NCBI RefSeq assembly: GCF_005047655.1 | Contig: NZ_SUKF01000011.1 | Span: forward strand, 31,578 to 95,577 | Source: Sinimarinibacterium arenosum | GTDB taxonomy: Bacteria; Pseudomonadota; Gammaproteobacteria; Nevskiales; Nevskiaceae | Length of the DNA stretch: 64,000 bases | Reading direction: 5' to 3' | Made by a program: the position numbers and the translations under genes | Part shown: piece after piece, positions 42,644 to 51,455 of the stretch | Layout: each line of letters begins with the position of its first letter | How positions within the stretch are numbered: position 1 is the first letter of the stretch | The notes under the pieces: model-generated | The model's input: only the letters and a program-made list of their open reading frames with translations | The model's database searches: none | Told to the model about the DNA's origin: nothing

Positions 42644-45265
42644 TCACTGCAGCACCCTCGCCGCGAGGAACAGCGCGGCGCCGATCAGCAGGTTCTTGGT
42701 CGCGACATAGGCGATCAGATCCACGCCGGAAGCGTCGCGGTAGTCGCGCCGCCACCACGGCCCGTCCTTGACCCAAGGCTTGTAGCGCTGGCGCGTCATC
42801 GCTTCGTAGACGCTCCAGCCGAGCCACCAGGCCAGCGTCACTGCGGGCGCGAGCTGGCCCGTTGCGGTCAGCAGCCAGGCGACGGTGACGACCACGGCCG
42901 CCGCCGCGCTGATCGCACTCGGGCCGAACGCCTGGCGCCAGAAGTGGCGGTTCCACGGCAGCAGGTGGAAGACCGCCTCCTGCCAGAGGAAGGAGGGCAG
43001 CGTCGCCGCGTCGGTCGGTTGCGGCCGGCCGTCGTGGAACGGCGGTCTGGAAGCCGACGGCCGGTGCGCGCCCGATGTCAGTGCGGCCAGCCGAATCGGC
43101 TCGTGCATCGGTCCGGGAATCGGCCCGGGAAGTGGTCCGGCCATCGGTGCGTAGTAGCCGTCGGCGCCGATCGCCGTGAGCGGCTCGCCGGCGCGCACGC
43201 GGCGCTTGCGCTCTTTGGCCAGCGGCGGGCAGGCGTGCGCGTCGTAGTACATCACCATGCAGTCCAGGCACAGCAGGCATTCGCGCGGGTCGATGCGGCC
43301 CTTGCTGTCGATCGCCAGCTGCGAGCAGCCGACCGCGCAGGCGTCGCAGGGCCCGCACTCGGCCTTGCGCCTGAGACCGAAGAAACGGAACGTCGTCGGC
43401 AGCGCCAGCGCCGCACCCAGCGGACACAGGTACTTGCAGAACGGCCGGTCCATGAACAGCGCCAGGCCGGCGAGCAGCGCCCACCACACCGCGAAGGGCC
43501 AGGAGCGGTTCCAGACGCCGACGAGGAACGTCGTCTTGAACGGCTCGATCTCGGCGAGCTTCTCGGCCAGCGGCATCGAGTAGAACGACACGCCGAGCAA
43601 CCCGGCGAAGACGCCGTACTTGACCCACTTGAGCTTGTCATGCAGCGGCTTGGGCAGCGCGAACTGGAAGCGCTTGAGTCCCAGGCTGCCCGCGATCTTG
43701 TAGAGAATCTCGTGGAAGGCGCCGAAGGGACACAGCCAGCCGCAGAACAGGCCGCGGCCCCACAGGAACACGGTCAGGATGATGAACCACCAGAACACGA
43801 AGATCAGCGGGTCCGACAGGAACAGCTCCCAGTTCCAGTGGAAGATCAGCGAGTGGAACCAGGTCAGCACGTGCGTGATGCTGGGCTGCGCCATCGCGTA
43901 GAAGCCGACGGCGACGACGCTGACCGACCAGAACAGGTACTTTGTCGCCTCGATCGGCGTCTTGTCCTTGCGCGTGGACGCGCGCGTCAGGCGGTCGCGC
44001 ATCGCGTAGCTGGCGCCGGCAAGCAGCAGCAGCAGCGCGAAGGCGACGATCTCGAAGGCCTTGGTCTTCCACACCTGCAGCCACGGCGCCTCGGGACGTT
44101 CGACCGCGGGGCGGCCGCCTTCGAGGTAGCGCGCCGGCAGCCAGTATTCGCGGTCGAAGCTGACGAAGCTTCTGGCGCCGCTAGCGGGGTCCATGCGGTT
44201 GCCGAGAAACACCAGGTTCCAGGGATAGGCCGGCGAGAATGCCGGCGAGCGGATGATGAAGATCGCCGACTCGCGGTAGGGCGGCGCGCCCGCGGCCTCG
44301 ATGCCGTAGAGGTTGAGGTAGTCGAGATCGCGGAAGGTGAAAGTATCGAGATCCTGCGCCACCTGCACGCGGTCGTAGATGCCGCCGCGCACGAAGCCGG
44401 AGCCCTTGAACGAGGACGCGCCGCTGCCGATCACGAAGATTGCGTGCTCGCCGGGCGCGAGGCGCGACATCAGGTTGTCGTAACCGCGCTCGCCGAGCAC
44501 GCTGCGGCCGACCGCGGGCGCATTGAGATAGCCGAAGTGCAGGTCGATGTAGGGCGTGCCGGTTTCGTCGACGCCGACGTCGGTGGGCTGCACGGTCAGG
44601 CGGCGGATGCTGCCTTCGTCGACCAGCGCCGCCCAGTCGCGCTTATCCGCGACCGCCGTGAAGCGCGCCGGCGGGCGGATCGTCGGCTTGAGGATGCCGA
44701 CCTGGCGCGCGATCTGCAGGCCGGAGCGCAGCACGACCTGGTTCTCGGCGATCACGGTCACCGTCGCGCCGCTGATCGCATCCAGGCCGATGTAGCCTTC
44801 ATCCTCGCGCGAACGACCGATCTCGATCTTGCCGCCGACGAACTTGCCCTCGTACTGCTGGATGAAGCGCGTCAGCTCGGTTTCGGGGATGCCGAGCAGC
44901 AGGATCGGCTCGGAGTGGCGCAGGATCTTCACGCCGGTGATGCGGCCGGCGCTGTCCATGCCGATCAGCGTGACGACGGGCTTTCCCGAGTACGCCGGGA
45001 TGTCGACGATGTCGGTCGACAGGAACACGTAGCCGAGCAGTTGCCGCTGCACCCCTTCGTCGCCATAGCCCTCGACATAGGCCGGCCGTCCCTTGCGCGG
45101 CGAAAAATGCGCGGCACCCGGCAGCACCTCGCCGCAGGGCAGGTAGGCACACAAATCGGGATCGGTCGCCAGCTGCGGCGGCAACGGCGCCTCATAGGAA
45201 GAGGCGGCGAGGGCGCCGGCAAATGCGAATGCGAGCAGCGCGACGATGCGCGCCAGCGCCTTCAT
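42644..45265 (-). CDS. nosR: NosR membrane-bound electron donor and regulator
   Basis: 873 residues, longer than usual NosR. Signal (ALARIVALLAFAFAGALAA), periplasmic FMN-binding domain with the flavinylation-type motif DAISGATVTVIAENQVV (residues about 165-185, the T is the candidate FMN attachment site), membrane helices from about 380, ferredoxin-like motifs in CGWLCPFGAFHEIL, CKYLCPLGA, CGPCDACAVGC and CLLCLDCMVMYYDAHACPP. It donates electrons to NosZ and is needed for nos expression. The C-terminal extension, about 130 residues with two helices, and a Pro-rich stretch (GPLPGPIPGPM) are unusual. Between nosZ and nosD in gene order. Confidence 0.92.
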   Translation of the reverse strand: MKALARIVALLAFAFAGALAASSYEAPLPPQLATDPDLCAYLPCGEVLPGAAHFSPRKGRPAYVEGYGDEGVQRQLLGYVFLSTDIVDIPAYSGKPVVTLIGMDSAGRITGVKILRHSEPILLLGIPETELTRFIQQYEGKFVGGKIEIGRSREDEGYIGLDAISGATVTVIAENQVVLRSGLQIARQVGILKPTIRPPARFTAVADKRDWAALVDEGSIRRLTVQPTDVGVDETGTPYIDLHFGYLNAPAVGRSVLGERGYDNLMSRLAPGEHAIFVIGSGASSFKGSGFVRGGIYDRVQVAQDLDTFTFRDLDYLNLYGIEAAGAPPYRESAIFIIRSPAFSPAYPWNLVFLGNRMDPASGARSFVSFDREYWLPARYLEGGRPAVERPEAPWLQVWKTKAFEIVAFALLLLLAGASYAMRDRLTRASTRKDKTPIEATKYLFWSVSVVAVGFYAMAQPSITHVLTWFHSLIFHWNWELFLSDPLIFVFWWFIILTVFLWGRGLFCGWLCPFGAFHEILYKIAGSLGLKRFQFALPKPLHDKLKWVKYGVFAGLLGVSFYSMPLAEKLAEIEPFKTTFLVGVWNRSWPFAVWWALLAGLALFMDRPFCKYLCPLGAALALPTTFRFFGLRRKAECGPCDACAVGCSQLAIDSKGRIDPRECLLCLDCMVMYYDAHACPPLAKERKRRVRAGEPLTAIGADGYYAPMAGPLPGPIPGPMHEPIRLAALTSGAHRPSASRPPFHDGRPQPTDAATLPSFLWQEAVFHLLPWNRHFWRQAFGPSAISAAAAVVVTVAWLLTATGQLAPAVTLAWWLGWSVYEAMTRQRYKPWVKDGPWWRRDYRDASGVDLIAYVATKNLLIGAALFLAARVLQ

Positions 45266-45320
45266 GAGCGGACTCCGCTTGTCATGGTGCGCAGGCTCTC
45301 ATGTGGGCGCTGGTCCTTCG

Positions 45321-45334
45321 ATGATGCAAGTCAA
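45321..45334. promoter_or_regulatory. degenerate FNR-type box
   Basis: ATGATGCAAGTCAA, two bases off consensus, 56 bases before nosR on the minus strand. Weak; a possible second entry point for transcription of nosRDFYL. Confidence 0.4.
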
Positions 45335-45378
45335 CAAGGCACGTCACTGGCAACCCGGTTCTGCACGCGGCCCAGCGG

Positions 45379-45408
45379 TTCGTCGCGGCTGCTGAAGCCG
45401 CTCCTACA
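45379..45408. repeat. REP-like palindromic element
   Basis: ttcgtcgcggctgctgaagc...gccgctcctaca, of the type seen in Pseudomonas and Xanthomonas REP families. Lies between nosR and the nosZ terminator. Confidence 0.6.
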
Positions 45409-45446
45409 AAGGGCTGACGAGGATCGTTGCTGATCGCCGCAAGACG

Positions 45447-45478
45447 AGACCCGCGGCGGAGCGGGCCGCCGCGGGTCT
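45447..45478 (-). terminator. strong hairpin after nosZ
   Basis: AGACCCGCGGCGG and its exact complement CCGCCGCGGGTCT are separated by six bases: a perfect 13-bp GC-rich stem just past the nosZ stop. On the minus strand the following run is TCGTCTTG, so T-rich but weak; it may attenuate rather than fully stop transcription into nosR. Confidence 0.6.
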
Positions 45479-45490
45479 GTCGAACGGCGC

Positions 45491-47422
45491 TCAGGCTTCG
45501 ACCAGCAGCCGCGAGCGCATTTCCAGGTGCAGCGCGTGGCAGAAGTGCGAGCAGTAGAACCAGTACACGCCGGGCTTGTCGGCCTTGAACGTGACGGATT
45601 TTGTTTCCTGTGGGTTGACGATGAAGTTGACGTCGTACTTGGGCAGCGCGAAGCCGTGGGTCAGATCCTCGACCTTGTCCATGTTGGTCAGTATCACGGT
45701 GACTTCGTCGCCCTTCTTGACCCGTACCTCTGGCAGGCTGAACGACGGCGCGACCGAGATCAGATGGACCGTGACCTTTCTGCCCTCGCGCACGACCCTG
45801 GATTCCTTCACTGCGTTCGGAAATTCGGCGAGGTCGTAGATCTGCCGCGGCTTGACGATGTCGCGGCGCATGACGATGAAATCGTGCGGCTCCGGCCATA
45901 CCGGGTGGTCGGCGATCAGCTGCATTTTCTCGCCGCTGATGTCGATGATCTGTTCGTTCTCCGGATGCAGCGGGCCGACCGGCAGGAAGCGGTCCTTGGA
46001 GAACTTGCAGCCCGTGATCAACCACTTGCCGTCCGCCTCTCGGGTTTCGCTCATCGACGCGTTGAGATGGCCCGGCTGGTACATGACGTCGAGCCGGTCG
46101 ACGACGTAGGCGGCGTTGTTGTCGCCCTTGTAGAAAGCGATCGCCTTCTCGACGTTCCACTTCACGATCTGGCTGTCGAGGAACAGCGTCGTGAAGGCGT
46201 TGCCGCGGCCGTCGAAGGCGGTGTGCAGCGGTCCGAGGCCCAGTTCGACTTCGGCGACGATGGTCTGCGCGATCTCGGGAACTTCCCCTTCGAACCATCG
46301 TTCCACCGCGGCGACGTCGATCACCGTCGCCGTCGGCGACAGCTTGCCGGCGCAGATGAAGTATTTGCCGTCGGGGCTGGCGTTAACGCCGTGCGGGTTC
46401 TTCGGCACCGGCACGTAGGCGGTCAGTGCCGTCTTCGGATCGGTGTTCTTCTCCGGCGTGCCGTCGACGATCGGTACCTTGGAATCGGACAGCGTGTAGA
46501 ACCTGCCGTCGCTGATCGCCTGCTCTATGCGCGCGACGTTGAAGAACACGCAGGCGTCGCGCTCGGCCGACATCATGTCGGCGAGCATCGCACCGTTCTC
46601 GACGTTGTACTGGTTGGCGGCGGCGAGCTTGCCCGAGAACGAGGTGGCGACCAGATCCATGTTGCCCTTGACCTTGCACTGCCAGCGCACCTCCATGGTC
46701 TCGGCGTCGACGCAGCTGAACACCGAGTAGTACTTGGTCGGGTCGTCGAGATCACGGCCGTCGTTGGGCTGCGGAATCGCGAACTCCGAGCCGCAGAACA
46801 CGCGCGTGGTGTGGTTCACCTCCGCCTTCACCGGATCGCGCTTGTCCGGAAAGATGCCGTGGAAGCCCTGGATGTGCGGGATCTCGGTGATCTTGTCGCA
46901 CTCGAAGGTGTCGAGCCGGATGCGCGCGATGCGGCCGTGGATCTTCTCGTTGACCCAGGCGTACTTGCCGTCGTAGGTGCCGTCCGTGTACGAGGCGTGC
47001 ACGTGATGGGTGTCGCCAGTCGTGTACTTCATCGTGCCGTCGGCCCGGGTGCCGAGGATCGCCTTCGACTCGTTGGTCTGTCCCCAGCCCGACATCGCGC
47101 AGCGATTGAACACCGGGATACGTTTGATCTCGCGGCCGGACGGCATGCCCAGCACGCGCACCTCGCCCGAGTGGCCACCGCTCCACAGGCCGTAGTATTC
47201 GTCGAGCTGTCCGGGTGAGATCTCGTGGCGCTTCGGGAGTGACGTGGCTGCCGTAGCGAGGTTCTGCGGCATGTCGGGCGCGTCGGGCTGACGGCACGCG
47301 CTCAATGCGAAAGGGAGTCCGACCGTTGCGACTCCTGCAAGACCGGCAGTCTCGAGGAAATGGCGTCGGGATCGATCGACGGTGGGCGCATCGGAATCGG
47401 CAGGCGCTGCTTGGACTGTCAT
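45491..47422 (-). CDS. nosZ: nitrous oxide reductase, Tat-exported (clade I)
   Basis: 643 residues. Twin-arginine signal SRRHFLETAGLAG (residues about 18-30), so clade I. The N-terminal seven-bladed propeller carries the Cu-Z histidines (DTHHVHASYTDG gives two of them, GFHGIFPD, HGVNASPDGKY, and GPLHTAFDG further on), and the C-terminal cupredoxin domain has the Cu-A motif CSHFCHALHLEM (C, C, H, M). It reduces N2O to N2 in the periplasm, accepting electrons via cytochromes or NosR. A near-perfect FNR-type box is 63 bases before the ATG with CATATT in the -10 position. First of the nos genes. Confidence 0.97.
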   Translation of the reverse strand: MTVQAAPADSDAPTVDRSRRHFLETAGLAGVATVGLPFALSACRQPDAPDMPQNLATAATSLPKRHEISPGQLDEYYGLWSGGHSGEVRVLGMPSGREIKRIPVFNRCAMSGWGQTNESKAILGTRADGTMKYTTGDTHHVHASYTDGTYDGKYAWVNEKIHGRIARIRLDTFECDKITEIPHIQGFHGIFPDKRDPVKAEVNHTTRVFCGSEFAIPQPNDGRDLDDPTKYYSVFSCVDAETMEVRWQCKVKGNMDLVATSFSGKLAAANQYNVENGAMLADMMSAERDACVFFNVARIEQAISDGRFYTLSDSKVPIVDGTPEKNTDPKTALTAYVPVPKNPHGVNASPDGKYFICAGKLSPTATVIDVAAVERWFEGEVPEIAQTIVAEVELGLGPLHTAFDGRGNAFTTLFLDSQIVKWNVEKAIAFYKGDNNAAYVVDRLDVMYQPGHLNASMSETREADGKWLITGCKFSKDRFLPVGPLHPENEQIIDISGEKMQLIADHPVWPEPHDFIVMRRDIVKPRQIYDLAEFPNAVKESRVVREGRKVTVHLISVAPSFSLPEVRVKKGDEVTVILTNMDKVEDLTHGFALPKYDVNFIVNPQETKSVTFKADKPGVYWFYCSHFCHALHLEMRSRLLVEA

Positions 47423-47484
47423 GACATTCTCCGATCAGGGGTTCGAGTCGTCGTGGAATATGCATCGGATCCACGGCGCTGGAT

Positions 47485-47498
47485 TTGATCCAAGTCAA
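47485..47498. promoter_or_regulatory. FNR/ANR/DNR-type box of nosZ
   Basis: TTGATCCAAGTCAA, one base off consensus. Reading the minus strand, CATATT at 47463-47458 sits at the class II -10 position about 41 bases from the box centre. Likely nosZ promoter, responding to low oxygen/NO. Confidence 0.85.
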
Positions 47499-47683
47499 CA
47501 TCGCTAGGCGCCACGGCCGACTCAAATGCAACAGGCCGCTCCCGAACGAGTGGGGCTGCTACGAGAGCCGCCGATCCCGATGTCAGTTCTGCGCGATTCT
47601 GTGCTGCCGCCCACGCTACGACGCTGTAGGGGAGGGCGCATCGCGTACCCCTCTCTTGCGCGCTCGCACTTTGTGGAATGCAA

Positions 47684-48199
47684 CTACAGTGCGCGTCCGC
47701 GCGTCCTCCCGCGATACTTGGCCGTCTGCGCACTCGCAGACCGCGCCGCGCGCACGGGCGAACTCTCTATCGCCGATGTCGAGAGCGTCGCGCTGCCGGG
47801 AACATAGACACATTCGGCCAGTGAGGTCCTGTCGAGTTCGGTAAGGAAGGCCTCTTGCGCAGCAACTAGACGCGACTTGAGCCGGCACCGCGGCGTCAGC
47901 GAACACGCGCCGCCGTCGCTGCGGAAGCATTCGACCAGTGATTGGCGTTGTTCAAGTTGACGGACAACATCGCCCAACGAGATCGACCCAGGCGCAACTG
48001 CCAGCATGAAGCCGCCGCCGGCCCCGCGCTGTGTGCGAATGAACCCGGCGCGGGCCAGGTCTTGGACCACCTTGGCAAGGTGGTTGCGTGAAATGCCGAA
48101 CTCCTCGGCGAGCTTGTCGGTGGTGAACAGCCGGTCCGGTGCACCGGCCAGTCGCATAAGGACGCGCAAGCCGTAGTCTGTGAAAGCGGTGAGGCGCAT
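47684..48199 (-). CDS. nsrR: NO-sensing Rrf2-family repressor NsrR
   Basis: 171 residues. Rrf2 winged helix (MRLTAFTDYGLRVLMRLA, LAEEFGISRNHLAKVVQDL as recognition helix region) and the NsrR cysteine triad in CFRSDGGACSLTPRC, which ligates a NO-sensitive [4Fe-4S] or [2Fe-2S] cluster. NsrR represses NO-detoxification genes until NO breaks the cluster. It is divergent from ric (84 bases apart), a classical NsrR target. The C-terminal 50 residues past the cluster are Ser/Arg-rich and longer than usual. ATG 48199 is the family start. Confidence 0.9.
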   Translation of the reverse strand: MRLTAFTDYGLRVLMRLAGAPDRLFTTDKLAEEFGISRNHLAKVVQDLARAGFIRTQRGAGGGFMLAVAPGSISLGDVVRQLEQRQSLVECFRSDGGACSLTPRCRLKSRLVAAQEAFLTELDRTSLAECVYVPGSATLSTSAIESSPVRAARSASAQTAKYRGRTRGRAL

Positions 48200-48216
48200 T
48201 GGTCACGCTAAACAAG

Positions 48217-48260
48217 TATTGACAATGCACATTACACGGTTTTAAATGCGCATCGCAAAT
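48217..48260. promoter_or_regulatory. possible NsrR operator region
   Basis: The divergent nsrR-ric interval is AT-rich compared with its surroundings and holds AATGCACATT and AAATGCGCATC, half-site-like matches to the NsrR consensus (ATGCATTT/AAATGCAT). The spacing is not the canonical 11-1-11, so support is low. Confidence 0.3.
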
Positions 48261-48283
48261 ACCTGTTCACTCTGAGAGACTCA

Positions 48284-48961
48284 ATGAACGTGCAACTCCA
48301 GCAGGCTTCCATGCATCTGCGCACCGTCGGTGATATCGCTGCGACACTGCCTGGCGCGACGGCGATTTTTCGCAGGTTCAGGCTCGATTTCTGCTGTCGG
48401 GGCAATGTCCCGCTCGATGAAGCGGCGCGAGCGCGCGGCGTTGATACGGCCGAGGTGGTGCGCGCGCTCGACGGCCTCGCTTCCGTCCCCGAGGCGGCGC
48501 CGGCCCCGCAGGACACCGCGCTACTGATTCACCACATTCTGAGTCGCTATCACGATGTCCACCGGCGAGAGCTTCCGGAGCTGATCCGGCTGTCGCGCAA
48601 AGTTGAATCGGTTCATGCAGATCATCCGCGTGTGCCGCACGGACTCGCCGATGCACTCACTGAAGTGCAAGCGGAACTCGAGGCACACATGTGCAAGGAA
48701 GAGACCATCCTGTTCCCAGCAATGCAGCAGCCGCTTGCCGACTGGTTGAGTGGCCCTATTGCGCAAATGCGGCACGAGCACAACGACCACGGCGCACAGT
48801 TGCGCCGCTTGGAGGAACTGACTGGCGATTTCGAGCTGCCCGAGGGCGCGTGCCGATCGTGGCAGGCACTCTATCTCGGCGCAGCCAAGCTGGTGCACGA
48901 CCTGATGGAGCACATCCACCTTGAGAACAACGTGCTCTTTCCGCGTTACGAACAACCTTGA
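48284..48961 (+). CDS. ytfE: iron-sulfur cluster repair di-iron protein RIC
   Basis: 225 residues with an ScdA_N domain (RRFRLDFCCRGNVPLDEAARARG read as RLDFCCRGNVPL; C37 and C38 intact) and a hemerythrin-like domain with all ligands: RYHDVHRRELPEL, EAHMCKEETILFP, MRHEHNDHGAQL, HIHLENNVLFP. It repairs Fe-S centres damaged by NO or oxidants and may reduce NO. Divergent from nsrR, so likely NsrR-controlled, and followed by norZ. A cysteine-free paralogue lies at 3903-4577. Confidence 0.93.
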   Translation: MNVQLQQASMHLRTVGDIAATLPGATAIFRRFRLDFCCRGNVPLDEAARARGVDTAEVVRALDGLASVPEAAPAPQDTALLIHHILSRYHDVHRRELPELIRLSRKVESVHADHPRVPHGLADALTEVQAELEAHMCKEETILFPAMQQPLADWLSGPIAQMRHEHNDHGAQLRRLEELTGDFELPEGACRSWQALYLGAAKLVHDLMEHIHLENNVLFPRYEQP

Positions 48962-49132
48962 GCACGCGATAGCGCGACCCGTCCTCGTTGATGAGGCACG
49001 TGCGCCGGGTTCCGACCCCTGCACCCGGGAACCTTCCTGCGCCGCAGGCCGTCTGACTTTTCGGCTGCCGCGTCGGCCGGAGGGGCGCTGGTATCCCGCA
49101 GGGGTAAATCACTGACTGCCAAGGAGATAGTC

Positions 49133-51454
49133 GTGAATAACACCAAGAAACTCTGGACCAGCCTGATCTCTCTTCTTGTGGTCTCCTTTGCCGTGCTGCT
49201 CTGGTCCGGCGGCGAGATCTTCCGCGCCGCGCCGCCGATGCCGGAGCGTGTCGTCGGCGCGAACGGCGAAGTGGTCTATACGCGCGCCGACATCGAGCGC
49301 GGACGGCAGGTCTGGCAGTCCACAGGCGGCATGCAGCTCGGATCCATCTGGGGCCACGGCGCGTATGTGGCGCCCGACTGGAGCGCGGACTGGCTGCACC
49401 GCGAGGCGACAACCCTCCTGGACACGTGGGCGCAACGTTCCCGAGGCGCGCGGTACGCCGATCTTCCGGCCGACGACCAGGCGGCCTTGCGCGGACGTCT
49501 CGAGACTTCGATACGCCGCAACACGTACGACCCGGCCACGGCGACGATCACGTTCAGCGACGATCGGGTGGCGGCGATCCGCGAGGTCAGCAGCCATTAC
49601 GAAAGCCTGTTCGGCTCGGGCGCCGATACCGCCACGCTGCGCGAAGCGTACGCGATGCGCGATGACACGGTGGGTTCGGCCGAGAACCGCGAGGCACTGT
49701 CGGCGTTCTTCTGGTGGACTGCGTGGGCGGCCACGACCGAGCGCCTTGGCACGCAAGGGGAGACGCTTGCGCCGGAGCGCGGTGGCGTGCAGCCGCAGAG
49801 GGTCACGTACACGAACAATTGGCCGGCGGAGCCGCTGGTGGGCAACCGGCCGCCACCTGCACTGTGGGTGTGGTCAGCCTTCAGCGTTCTGTTCCTGCTG
49901 GCAGGCATTGCATTGCTCGGCTGGCACTATGCTGTCACGCATGGCCGGGATGAGCCGGCGGCTGCGATACCCGCGTCTGATCCGTTCGCGGTGCTTCGGA
50001 TCACGCCGTCAATGCGCGCGACCGCCAAGTATTTCTGGGTCGTGCTGGCGCTGTTCCTCGTCCAGATCCTGCTCGGTGCGATCACCGCGCACTACCAGGT
50101 GGAAGGGCAGGAGGCTTACGGCTACCCGCTGTCGCAGCATCTGCCCTATTCAATCACACGCACCTGGCACACGCAGCTGGCCGTGCTCTGGATCGCCGTC
50201 GCGTGGCTCGGCACCGGGCTGTACATCGCGCCGGCCCTCTCGGGGCACGAGCCTCGCTTCCAGCGGCTCGGCGTGAACTTCCTGTTCGTGTCACTGCTGA
50301 TCATCGTCGTCGGCTCGTTCGCCGGACAGTGGCTGGCGGTCATGCAGACGCTTGGCCTGGAGCACAACTTCTGGTTCGGCCACCAGGGCTGGGAGTACGC
50401 CGACATGGGCCGCTTCTGGCAGTGGTATCTGTTCATTGGCCTGCTGCTGTGGCTGGTTCTCGTCGGCCGCGCGCTGTGGCCGGTGTTGCGCGGACCGACG
50501 AACGAAACGCGCTCGATCACCGCACTGCTGTTTCTGTCGACGGTCGCGATCGGACTGTTCTTCGCTTCGGCGCTGATGTGGGGCGAGCACACGCATATCT
50601 CCGAAGTGGAGTACTGGCGCTGGTGGCTGGTGCATCTCTGGGTCGAAGGCTTCTTCGAGGTCTTCGCCGCGGCGGTCATGGCGCTGATCTTCACGCGTCT
50701 TGGACTAGTGCGTGCGAGCACGGCAACGGTCGCGGTCCTGTTCGCCACGATCATCTTCATGTCGGGTGGCGTGCTCGGCACGCTGCATCACCTGTATTTC
50801 GTCGGCACGCCAACCGGTGTCGTGGCGCTGGGCGCGAGCTTCAGCGCTCTCGAGGTCGTGCCGCTGGCCTACATTGCATTCGAGGCGTACCACACCTGGA
50901 GACTCGGTCACGCGGCGCCGTGGATGGTTCGATACAAGTGGCCCGTGATGTTCTTCATCGCCGTGTCGTTCTGGAATATCGTCGGAGCAGGCCTGTTCGG
51001 ATTTCTGATCAATCCGCCACTGTCGCTGTATTACATGCAGGGTCTGAACCTGACGCCGCTGCACGGCCACACGGCGCTGTTCGGCGTCTATGGCATGCTA
51101 GGCATCGCGCTGGTACTGTTCTGCCTGCGCGGACTGCGCGGGCAGATGCTCTGGAACACGAAGCTGCTGGGAACGGCATTCTGGGCACTCAACATCGGAC
51201 TTGCGCTGATGGCGTTGTTGACGCTGTTGCCGTTGGGCACGCTACAGCTGCTGGCCGCGATTGAGCATGGCTACGCCTACGCGCGCTCGGCGGAATTCAT
51301 GGGTAAGCCGATCATCGAGGTGCTGGTCTGGATGCGCGTTCCGGGTGACGTCATCTTCAGCGTCGGCGCACTGGCCCTGGCGTGGTTCATGATCCGCTTG
51401 TGGATCGCGCCGACGCCGGAACCCGTCAGCAGCGGCGAGACGCGAAAGGCCTGA
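49133..51454 (+). CDS. norZ: quinol-dependent nitric oxide reductase
   Basis: 773 residues from GTG 49133, which has AAGGAG five bases upstream. Single-chain qNor: a TM helix, a periplasmic hydrophilic domain of about 180 residues (ERGRQVWQSTGGMQLGSIWGHGAYVAPDW read as MQLGSIWGHGAYVAPDW), then the twelve-helix NorB core of the haem-copper oxidase family. Binuclear-site His and haem ligands lie in WHTQLAVLWIAVAW, HFWFGHQGWEY, GTLHHLYFVG, and GHTALFGVYG. It reduces 2 NO to N2O with quinol in the inner membrane, so no NorC is needed. nnrS follows at once. Confidence 0.95.
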   Translation: MNNTKKLWTSLISLLVVSFAVLLWSGGEIFRAAPPMPERVVGANGEVVYTRADIERGRQVWQSTGGMQLGSIWGHGAYVAPDWSADWLHREATTLLDTWAQRSRGARYADLPADDQAALRGRLETSIRRNTYDPATATITFSDDRVAAIREVSSHYESLFGSGADTATLREAYAMRDDTVGSAENREALSAFFWWTAWAATTERLGTQGETLAPERGGVQPQRVTYTNNWPAEPLVGNRPPPALWVWSAFSVLFLLAGIALLGWHYAVTHGRDEPAAAIPASDPFAVLRITPSMRATAKYFWVVLALFLVQILLGAITAHYQVEGQEAYGYPLSQHLPYSITRTWHTQLAVLWIAVAWLGTGLYIAPALSGHEPRFQRLGVNFLFVSLLIIVVGSFAGQWLAVMQTLGLEHNFWFGHQGWEYADMGRFWQWYLFIGLLLWLVLVGRALWPVLRGPTNETRSITALLFLSTVAIGLFFASALMWGEHTHISEVEYWRWWLVHLWVEGFFEVFAAAVMALIFTRLGLVRASTATVAVLFATIIFMSGGVLGTLHHLYFVGTPTGVVALGASFSALEVVPLAYIAFEAYHTWRLGHAAPWMVRYKWPVMFFIAVSFWNIVGAGLFGFLINPPLSLYYMQGLNLTPLHGHTALFGVYGMLGIALVLFCLRGLRGQMLWNTKLLGTAFWALNIGLALMALLTLLPLGTLQLLAAIEHGYAYARSAEFMGKPIIEVLVWMRVPGDVIFSVGALALAWFMIRLWIAPTPEPVSSGETRKA

Positions 51455-51455
51455 C

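Noticed and set aside
42593..45433. Long plus-strand frame opposite nosR
   Set aside because: Shadow of nosR with Arg/Ala/Gln-rich composition and no recognisable domain.
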